IMG/VR virus record: IMGVR_UViG_3300043436_002024
Coordinates: 1-20,588 of that record
Origin: a virus
Length of the DNA: 20,588 bases
Reading direction: 5' to 3' (one strand)
This document shows, in pieces, positions 15,169-20,588 of the stretch. Under the pieces are notes generated by a model. The model searched no databases, was not told the DNA's origin, and saw nothing but the letters and a program-made list of their open reading frames with translations. The position numbers and the translations under genes were made by a program. Each line of letters opens with the position of its first letter. Within the stretch, counting starts at the first letter, position 1.

Positions 15169-16245
15169 ATGGCAAAAGGAACTAAAGCTTCTCTTAATGA
15201 GAGTATAGCTGGTGCCCTAAAGGGTACCTTTAATCTAGATAGCTTCAAAGAAGCAAAGAACTTATCTAGTACATCGATTAAGATGAAAGAACAAAAATGG
15301 ATACCTTTGTCAAAAGCCTTTCAAGACTGTTTATCTATACCTGGCATCCCACAAGGCCATATTACACTACTCCGCGGTCACTCTGACACCGGTAAAACAA
15401 CAGCTCTATTAGAAGCAGCAGTAAGCGCCCAGAAAATGGGCGTCTTACCTGTTTTTATTGTTACTGAGATGAAATGGAATTGGGAACATGCTAGGTTAAT
15501 GGGATTAGAGTATGAAGAAGTAGCTGATGAGAATGGAGTAGTTAAAGATTATAAAGGATTTTTCTTATATATTGATAGAGAAAGATTAAATAGTATTGAA
15601 GACGTAGGTGCATTTATTGCAGATTTATTAGACGAACAGAAAAACGGTAAGCTACCTTATGACTTATTATTTTTATGGGATTCAGTAGGTAGCATACCTT
15701 GTGAAATGTCTATAACATCTAATAAAAATAATAACGAATGGAATGCAGGTGCTATGTCTAAGACATTTGGCAACTTTATTAACCAAAAAATCGTATTATC
15801 ACGTAAAGAAAGTCAACCCTATACTAACTCAATGCTAGCAGTTAATAAGATCTGGGTAGCTAAAGCAGAAAACATCATGGCACAGCCTAAGATGAAAAAC
15901 AAGGGCGGAGATACGATGTATTTTGACGCTTCGTTAATTGTTACTTTTGGTAATGTTACTAGCTCAGGTACAAATAAAATTAAAGCTACAAAAAATGGCA
16001 AGGATGTAGAGTTTGCAAAGAGAACTAAAGTTAGCTGTGATAAGAATCACGTTAACGATGTTACTTCTGCCGGTAGAGTTATTATGACTGCACACGGTTT
16101 TATTGACGATACTAAGCAAGCTATTGATGCTTATAAGAAAGAGTATTCAAAGGGCTGGTTAAAGACTTTAGGTACCACTGACTTTGATGTAATAATAGAA
16201 ACCGACGACGACAGTAAGGATATTTTTGACGCTTCAGAAGAATAA
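15169..16245 (+). CDS. uvsX: RecA-like recombinase, UvsX
   Basis: The 358-aa protein is a RecA/Rad51-fold ATPase. It has a Walker A GHSDTGKT at residues 70-77, a likely catalytic Glu100 at the end of a FIVTE strand, and a Walker B DLLFLWD (165-171) followed by SVGSIP. A mobile-loop-like region follows near 183-197 (TSNKNNNEWNAGAMS). The C-terminus is very acidic (ETDDDSKDIFDASEE), as in T4 UvsX. It catalyses strand invasion for recombination-dependent replication and repair, on filaments formed with displacement of the gp32-like SSB encoded 8 nt upstream. Length is close to T4 UvsX (about 390 aa). No UvsY-like loader is visible here. The start is ATG with no Shine-Dalgarno (aacaaatac upstream). 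Confidence 0.9.
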   Translation: MAKGTKASLNESIAGALKGTFNLDSFKEAKNLSSTSIKMKEQKWIPLSKAFQDCLSIPGIPQGHITLLRGHSDTGKTTALLEAAVSAQKMGVLPVFIVTEMKWNWEHARLMGLEYEEVADENGVVKDYKGFFLYIDRERLNSIEDVGAFIADLLDEQKNGKLPYDLLFLWDSVGSIPCEMSITSNKNNNEWNAGAMSKTFGNFINQKIVLSRKESQPYTNSMLAVNKIWVAKAENIMAQPKMKNKGGDTMYFDASLIVTFGNVTSSGTNKIKATKNGKDVEFAKRTKVSCDKNHVNDVTSAGRVIMTAHGFIDDTKQAIDAYKKEYSKGWLKTLGTTDFDVIIETDDDSKDIFDASEE

Positions 16246-16249
16246 TAAC

Positions 16250-17287
16250 ATGAATACAGACTATAGAAAAATGTTTACGGAAATGGAAAATGAACCGGTA
16301 ACGACCCTGCATAAAGATAGCAGGGTTCTTATTGTGGATTCGTTAAATACGTTTTTACGTAGTTTTGTAGCAATACATCACGTAAATCCAGCAGGTAACC
16401 ACGTAGGAGGTTTGGGAGGTTTTTTAAAATCAGTCGGTGCTGTAATAAAACAAATACAACCTACAAGAGTTATTTTAGTTTTTGACGGTGTTGGTGGTTC
16501 AACAAATAAGAGATACCTATATCCAGAGTATAAAGCTAATAGACATATTACTAAAATATCAAACTGGGATGCATTCGATAATCAAGAAGAAGAATCTGAG
16601 TCTATTACCAATCAAATCTTACGTTTAGTTTCTTATTTAAAGTGCTTACCTGTTGATTTAATTGCAGTAGATAAAATTGAAGCAGATGACGTAATTGGAT
16701 ATCTTGCAACTAGGTTTCCCGAAAAGGTAACTATATTATCTACTGACCAAGATTACCTACAACTCGTATCAGATAAAATATCTGTATATTCACCAGTTAA
16801 GAAGATAATCTATGACCCGGCTAGAGTAGTAAAAGAGTACGGAATTACACCTCAAAACTTTTTAGTAGGTAAAGTTATACTAGGAGATAAAGGCGATAAT
16901 GTACCTGGGGTAAAAGGTATTGGTGCAAAGACATTAATAAAGCTTTTTCCTCAATTAAAAGAAGAAGAGAAATTTAGGCTCTTAGTTTTACTAGAACATG
17001 CAAAGCAAAATATAACAAAAAGTAAGCATTACGGTGATATACTTAATTTTTCTTACCAATTAGATATAAACAGAAAATTAATGGACTTACATAGTCCAAA
17101 TATACCTCAAGAAGATAAGATTACAATAGATCACCTATTAAATAACCCGAATAATGAATACGACCCTACTAGGTTTGTAAAATTATACAACGAAGACTTG
17201 TTAGGTAAGACTCTACTTAGTCCTCAAATATGGTTAAGTGAAACTTTTGCAAAATTAACACAGTATAAGTTGAAAGATCAAGAATAG
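16250..17287 (+). CDS. 5'-3' exonuclease / flap endonuclease (T4 RNase H type)
   Basis: This 345-aa nuclease has all the metal-binding motifs of the FEN/PolA 5'-nuclease family. These are LIVDSLNTFLRSF with Asp30, VILVFDG with Asp79, then KRYLYPEYKANR (arch base), IEADDVIGYLA with Glu144/Asp146/Asp147, ILSTDQDYLQLV with Asp166/Asp168, and GDKGDNVPGVKGIGAKT with Asp213/Asp216, leading into the helix-hairpin-helix. It should remove RNA primers and 5' flaps on the lagging strand, the role of T4 rnh. I choose the ATG at 16250, four bases after the uvsX stop, over an upstream TTG that would overlap uvsX. About 25 residues precede the first motif, more than usual, and a 7-bp hairpin lies in that stretch. 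The polymerase here lacks a 5'-nuclease domain, so this gene supplies it separately. Confidence 0.9.
   Translation: MNTDYRKMFTEMENEPVTTLHKDSRVLIVDSLNTFLRSFVAIHHVNPAGNHVGGLGGFLKSVGAVIKQIQPTRVILVFDGVGGSTNKRYLYPEYKANRHITKISNWDAFDNQEEESESITNQILRLVSYLKCLPVDLIAVDKIEADDVIGYLATRFPEKVTILSTDQDYLQLVSDKISVYSPVKKIIYDPARVVKEYGITPQNFLVGKVILGDKGDNVPGVKGIGAKTLIKLFPQLKEEEKFRLLVLLEHAKQNITKSKHYGDILNFSYQLDINRKLMDLHSPNIPQEDKITIDHLLNNPNNEYDPTRFVKLYNEDLLGKTLLSPQIWLSETFAKLTQYKLKDQE
16304..16326 (+). other. GC-rich hairpin at the start of the 5'-nuclease gene
   Basis: ACCCTGC (16304-16310) and GCAGGGT (16320-16326) pair perfectly around a 9-nt AT-rich loop, inside codons 19-26. It stands out in an AT-rich region. It lacks a proper T run, so it is not a clear terminator; it may slow translation or protect a processed mRNA end, or be chance. 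Confidence 0.4.
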
Positions 17288-17319
17288 TTTACTACATTAA
17301 AGAATAAAGAGAATTAGTT

Positions 17320-18696
17320 ATGGCAGTTTTAAATCAGTTGAATCAATACGGAGTAGGCTTTCAGGTAAAGGTGATGTCGAGCTTACTAAAGCATAAAGAA
17401 TTTTTACAAAATATACACGACATATTAGAAGAGGAGTATTTTGATAATCCAGCACATAAATGGATTGTAGAGGAAATCTTAAAATACCATTACAAGTACC
17501 ATACTACACCTTCTCTTGATGCATTACAGGTAGAGGTTAAAAAAATTGATAATGAGGTATTAAAAGTATCTGTTATCGAGCAATTAAAAGAAGCTTATAA
17601 AGCATCTAACGAAGATCAAGAGTATGTAGAGCAGGAGTTTGCTAACTTCTGTAAAAACCAGCAGTTAAAAAAAGCATTATTATCTTCAGTTGATTTATTA
17701 GAGAAAGGACAATACGATGACATTAGGTACTTAATCGATTCAGCATTAAAAGCTGGTATGGATAAAAATCTAGGTCATGAATACGAAAAAGATACTGAAT
17801 CTCGTTATAGAGCAGAAGATAGAAATCCTATACCAACACCTTGGCCTCATGTTAATGAATTATTACAAGGAGGATTAGGATCAGGCGATGTTGGAATTAT
17901 ATTTGGCAATCCAGGCGGAGGTAAGAGTTGGATGCTAACAGCCTTAGGTGCTATGCCTGTGTCATTAGGATATACTGTAGCTCACTATACCTTAGAGTTA
18001 TCAGAAGGGTATATGGGCAGAAGATACGATGCTACCTTTACAGGACTTAAAGTACAAGAATTAGGTTTACATAGAACAGAAGTAAATGAGATGATTGATA
18101 AACTTAAAGGAAAGTTAATCATTAAAGAATTCTCAATGGGTAAAGCATCTATATCAAGCATCGAAGCTCATATTCAAAAAATGACAGACCTTGGAACTAA
18201 GCCGGATCTAGTTATTATTGACTACGTAGATTTATTAAAATCAAAACGTAAATCTACTGATAGAAAGGATGAGATTGACGATATATACATTTCTACTAAA
18301 GCTCTAGCAAGGGATCTTAAACTTCCGATATGGACCGTATCTCAAGTAAATAGAGCTGGTGCAAAAGACGATGTGATTGAAGGAGATAAAGCAGCTGGTT
18401 CATATAATAAAGTTATGATTGCAGATTTTGCAATGTCTTTATCGAGAAAAAGGTTAGATAAGATGAACGGTACTGGAAGAGCACATATTATGAAGAATCG
18501 ATATGGCGGCGACGGTATGACGTATCCGGTAAAAATTAATACTGAAAACGGTAATATAGAAATTTTAGATAGAGAGATGGAGGAAGGGGAATTTACCGTA
18601 GAAAATGGTAATCAAGGACCTAAGGCTCCGACTACTAATTTTAGTGCAGAAGAGAGGAATTATTTGCAGCAAAGATTCTTTGAATTAGGAAAATAA
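17320..18696 (+). CDS. Replicative DNA helicase, DnaB/T4 gp41-like
   Basis: The 458-aa protein is a hexameric 5'-3' helicase of the DnaB/gp41 family. Residues 1-150 form the helical N-terminal domain that contacts primase. After a linker, VNELLQGGLGSGDVGIIFG opens the RecA-like motor. Walker A is GNPGGGKS (196-203), the catalytic Glu is in LELSEG (Glu226), Walker B is LVIIDYVDLL with Asp301, the sensor is SQVNRAG (Gln342), and the arginine-finger region is KNRYGGDG (Arg394). The acidic C-terminal tail has a plausible partner-binding role. It unwinds the fork with the SSB and polymerase encoded upstream. No primase (gp61) or loader (gp59) is in the window. It follows the 5' nuclease by 32 nt; the ATG context is agttATGgca, with only a weak agag upstream. 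Confidence 0.92.
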   Translation: MAVLNQLNQYGVGFQVKVMSSLLKHKEFLQNIHDILEEEYFDNPAHKWIVEEILKYHYKYHTTPSLDALQVEVKKIDNEVLKVSVIEQLKEAYKASNEDQEYVEQEFANFCKNQQLKKALLSSVDLLEKGQYDDIRYLIDSALKAGMDKNLGHEYEKDTESRYRAEDRNPIPTPWPHVNELLQGGLGSGDVGIIFGNPGGGKSWMLTALGAMPVSLGYTVAHYTLELSEGYMGRRYDATFTGLKVQELGLHRTEVNEMIDKLKGKLIIKEFSMGKASISSIEAHIQKMTDLGTKPDLVIIDYVDLLKSKRKSTDRKDEIDDIYISTKALARDLKLPIWTVSQVNRAGAKDDVIEGDKAAGSYNKVMIADFAMSLSRKRLDKMNGTGRAHIMKNRYGGDGMTYPVKINTENGNIEILDREMEEGEFTVENGNQGPKAPTTNFSAEERNYLQQRFFELGK

Positions 18697-18699
18697 TGC

Positions 18700-18706
18700 T
18701 ATTTAT
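18700..18706 (+). promoter_or_regulatory. TATTTAT motif ahead of the 70-aa ORF
   Basis: TATTTAT (context tgcTATTTATtac) lies 20 nt before the ATG at 18727. It matches core and spacing at 1543 and 2588. Unlike those it is in the replication region, which argues against a strictly late role. Confidence 0.25.
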
Positions 18707-18726
18707 TACTACAAAAGGTATTTAAT

Positions 18727-18939
18727 ATGAGTTTAACTGATTTATACAACGAAAAAAAGACAGCACTTGCGCCTCCTGCAAATCAAACCACCTATGAAGA
18801 GTTTGTATTTGAGATGGAAAAAGACGGTACTAACGATTTAGTAGAGAGAAATATGGTAGATCCTACCTTTAGACCTCCTGCTGCTGGAACCTCATACCTT
18901 GAGACAGTCTTCCAAGACGGTCTAAACAAAAACCTGTAA
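18727..18939 (+). CDS. Small hypothetical protein before the reductase
   Basis: I do not recognise this 70-aa acidic protein. It has a short N-terminal helix (LTDLYNEKKTAL), a Glu-rich middle (TYEEFVFEMEKDGTNDLVE) and a Pro-rich C-terminal part (DPTFRPPAAGTSYLETVFQ). It has no cysteine, so it is not a glutaredoxin-type partner of the reductase that follows. One of the few purine-rich sites that could act as a Shine-Dalgarno, AAAAGG, lies about 8 nt upstream. The reading frame is clean and co-directional with both neighbours. The function is unknown. Confidence 0.65.
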   Translation: MSLTDLYNEKKTALAPPANQTTYEEFVFEMEKDGTNDLVERNMVDPTFRPPAAGTSYLETVFQDGLNKNL

Positions 18940-19028
18940 ATTTAACTAATTAGGTTATAGACCTAACGACGGTGCTAAAACCCTCGAATGAATAACGTAT
19001 CTTTAAAATTATAAAAAACGACGAAAAA
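18940..19028 (+). other. 89-nt leader of the reductase gene with a hairpin
   Basis: This is the longest gap between genes after 1191. TTAGGT (18950-18955) pairs with ACCTAA (18961-18966) around a 5-nt loop, without a T run. TATCTTTA at 18998-19005 resembles a -7 box, but the best upstream partner (GGTGCT at 18971) is 23 nt away, not 20, so a promoter is doubtful. I see no B12-box. Confidence 0.35.
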
Positions 19029-20588
19029 ATGGACATTTCACAGAGCATTTTAAGCGACATTACGGTATATATGAAGTATGCCAAATTTAATCCCGAAGTA
19101 CAGAGAAGGGAAACATGGAAGGAGTTAGTGGATAGAAACAAAGCAATGCACTTGAAGAAATTTCCAAAGTTACAGAAAGAAATTGAAAATGCTTATCAGT
19201 ATGTTTACGATAGAAAAGCATTACCTTCAATGCGCTCTATGCAATTTGCAGGTAAACCTATTGAAATTAGCCCTAACCGTATCTACAACTGTGCTTATCT
19301 TCCAATTGATGATTGGAGAGCCTTTGGAGAAACGATGTTCTTATTATTAGGCGGTACTGGGGTTGGTTATTCAGTACAGAAGCATCACGTTGATCAATTA
19401 CCTGAAATTAGAAAACCAGATCCGAAGAAGACTAGACGTTTTTTAATTGGTGATTCTATTGAAGGATGGGCTGATGCAATAAAAGTACTAGTTAGATCTT
19501 ATTTTGAAGGTGGATCATCTCCAGCATTTGACTTTTCAGATATTAGAGCTAAAGGAGCTGCCCTAATTACTACAGGCGGTAAAGCACCTGGACCTCAACC
19601 ATTAAAAGAATGCTTAATTAAGATACAAGGTATTTTAGATAGCAAAGAAAATAACGATAAATTAACTTCTATTGAAGTACACGATATAGTTTGCCATATT
19701 GCAGATGCAGTATTAACAGGCGGTATTAGAAGAGCTGCTTTGATTAGCCTCTTTAGTGCGGATGACGATGATATGATTTCAGCTAAGTCAGGCGCATGGT
19801 GGGAACTTAACCCACAACGCGGAAGAGCTAATAATTCAGCAGTATTATTAAGAAATAAAGTAACTGAAGAATTTTTCTTCGGCTTGTGGGACAAAATTAA
19901 GGCAAGCGGTGCTGGTGAACCTGGCATTTACTTATCTAACGATAAAGATTGGGGAACTAATCCTTGTTGCGAAATTGCTTTACGTCCTTTCCAATTCTGT
20001 AACTTATGTGAAGTAAATGTTTCTGATGTTGTAGATCAAGATGACTTAAATGCAAGAGTTAAAGCTGCTGCATTTATTGGTACCTTACAAGCATCTTATA
20101 CTAGCTTCCATTATTTACGTCCAATATGGCAGAGAACAACTGAAAAAGATGCTTTAATAGGTGTAGGAATGACAGGTGTTGGTTCTGGTAAAGCTCAACA
20201 GTTAGATCTCAAACAAGCAACTAAGATTGTTAACGAAGAAAATGAGAGAGTAGCTAAATTATTAGGAATTAATAAAGCAGCTAGAACTACTACTGTAAAA
20301 CCTTCAGGAACTTCATCTCTTGCATTAGGAACTTCATCAGGAATTCATGCATGGCATAATGACTTTTATATTAGAAGAATTAGAGTAGGTAAAAATGAAC
20401 CTATATACACATACTTAGCAATCAATCATCCAGAGCTTATCGAAGACGAATATTTTAGACCTCACGATACAGCAGTTATCTCTGTACCACAAAAAGCTCC
20501 AGTAGGATCTATCCTAAGACATGAATCTGCTTTAGACTTACTTGAGAGAGTTAAGTATGTTTATCAAAACTGGGTTAAACCAGATCAT
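19029..20588 (+). CDS. Class II (adenosylcobalamin-dependent) ribonucleotide reductase, 3'-partial
   Basis: The gene starts at ATG 19029 and is open through the right edge (520 codons seen). It matches monomeric ribonucleoside-triphosphate reductase (RTPR type). Early signs are SMRSMQFAG (67-75), NCAYLPIDD with Cys88, the LLLGGTGVGYSVQKHHV loop (106-121) and TTGGKAPGPQPL (181-192). The active-site loop is NPCCEIALRPFQFCN, with Cys313 (thiyl radical site), Glu315 and Cys324. Cys313 to Cys324 has the same 11-residue step as Cys408 to Cys419 in the Lactobacillus leichmannii enzyme, and Cys88 would be the partner of Cys324. VKPSGTSSLALGTSSGIHAWH (424-443) is the phosphate-binding region. It makes dNTPs from host NTPs and depends on B12 but not on oxygen. 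About 200 further residues are expected beyond the window. No intein or intron interrupts the visible part. Confidence 0.9.
   Translation, partial: MDISQSILSDITVYMKYAKFNPEVQRRETWKELVDRNKAMHLKKFPKLQKEIENAYQYVYDRKALPSMRSMQFAGKPIEISPNRIYNCAYLPIDDWRAFGETMFLLLGGTGVGYSVQKHHVDQLPEIRKPDPKKTRRFLIGDSIEGWADAIKVLVRSYFEGGSSPAFDFSDIRAKGAALITTGGKAPGPQPLKECLIKIQGILDSKENNDKLTSIEVHDIVCHIADAVLTGGIRRAALISLFSADDDDMISAKSGAWWELNPQRGRANNSAVLLRNKVTEEFFFGLWDKIKASGAGEPGIYLSNDKDWGTNPCCEIALRPFQFCNLCEVNVSDVVDQDDLNARVKAAAFIGTLQASYTSFHYLRPIWQRTTEKDALIGVGMTGVGSGKAQQLDLKQATKIVNEENERVAKLLGINKAARTTTVKPSGTSSLALGTSSGIHAWHNDFYIRRIRVGKNEPIYTYLAINHPELIEDEYFRPHDTAVISVPQKAPVGSILRHESALDLLERVKYVYQNWVKPDH

Noticed and set aside
18971-19005. 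Fourth TTG/TAnnTTT promoter before the reductase
   Set aside because: The -7-like TATCTTTA is present, but the only upstream partner is GTGCT at 23 nt spacing, unlike the exact 20 nt of the other three.
18940-19028. Cobalamin riboswitch ahead of the B12-dependent reductase
   Set aside because: The gap is only 89 nt, with one 6-bp hairpin and no recognisable B12-box or multi-helix core.
2821-19927. Open frames on the minus strand (for example around 2821-3120, 9170-9472, 19595-19927)
   Set aside because: They lie opposite well-supported genes, have low-complexity Ser/Leu/Ala-rich translations and no start context or spacing of their own.
19029-20588. Intein or group I intron in the reductase
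   Set aside because: Phage reductase genes are common hosts for these, but the visible motifs run in order with normal spacing and no insert.
1-20588. tRNA genes, CRISPR arrays, insertion sequences or an attachment site
   Set aside because: No cloverleaf-like segments, regular direct repeats, transposase or integrase genes were seen; intergenic gaps are too short to hold them.

Overview
The window is low in GC and densely coding, and every credible gene lies on the + strand. It reads as part of a contractile-tailed (myovirus) phage genome that is distantly T4-like. It has a gp19-like tail tube, a gp26-like chaperone/hub gene, a tape measure, gp48/54-like and gp53-like baseplate proteins, and a T4-style replication set (gp32-like SSB, UvsX, RNase H-type 5' nuclease, gp41-like helicase). 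Two features point to a Bacteroidota host. Most starts lack a Shine-Dalgarno sequence and sit in an A/T-rich context. Three intergenic regions carry TTG-N20-TAnnTTT, which matches the -33/-7 promoter consensus of that phylum. The host call is an inference.

Layout. (1) 1-558: an unrecognised protein, open at the left edge. (2) 602-1087: tail tube gene, closed by a strong terminator. (3) 1142-1505: a self-contained cassette of promoter plus small membrane protein, inserted in the tail operon (moron-like). (4) 1543-12497: a tightly packed tail/baseplate run. It holds a gp26-like gene that appears to continue through a T9 frameshift, the tape measure, a small ORF, a 648-aa putative tube-initiator/baseplate protein, gp53-like, a 1494-aa hub fused to a peptidoglycan amidase, and an unknown 218-aa protein. 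(5) 12501-20588: replication and nucleotide metabolism, opened by a promoter. It holds a short family A DNA polymerase, an unknown 139-aa gene, a second promoter, gp32-like SSB, UvsX, 5' nuclease, DnaB-type helicase, a 70-aa ORF, and a class II (B12-dependent) ribonucleotide reductase that runs off the right edge.

How the parts fit. The tail genes supply tube, ruler, chaperone, baseplate centre and a cell-wall hydrolase at the hub. The replication genes supply SSB, recombinase, helicase, primer/flap removal, polymerase and dNTP synthesis. The polymerase is family A rather than the T4 family B gp43. Its N-terminal third looks like a dead proofreading domain, and several polymerase motif residues are unusual.

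The items most worth a second look are the frameshift at 2275-2284, the spacing-exact promoter family, the divergent compact polymerase, the hub-amidase fusion, and the membrane-protein cassette between two tail genes.
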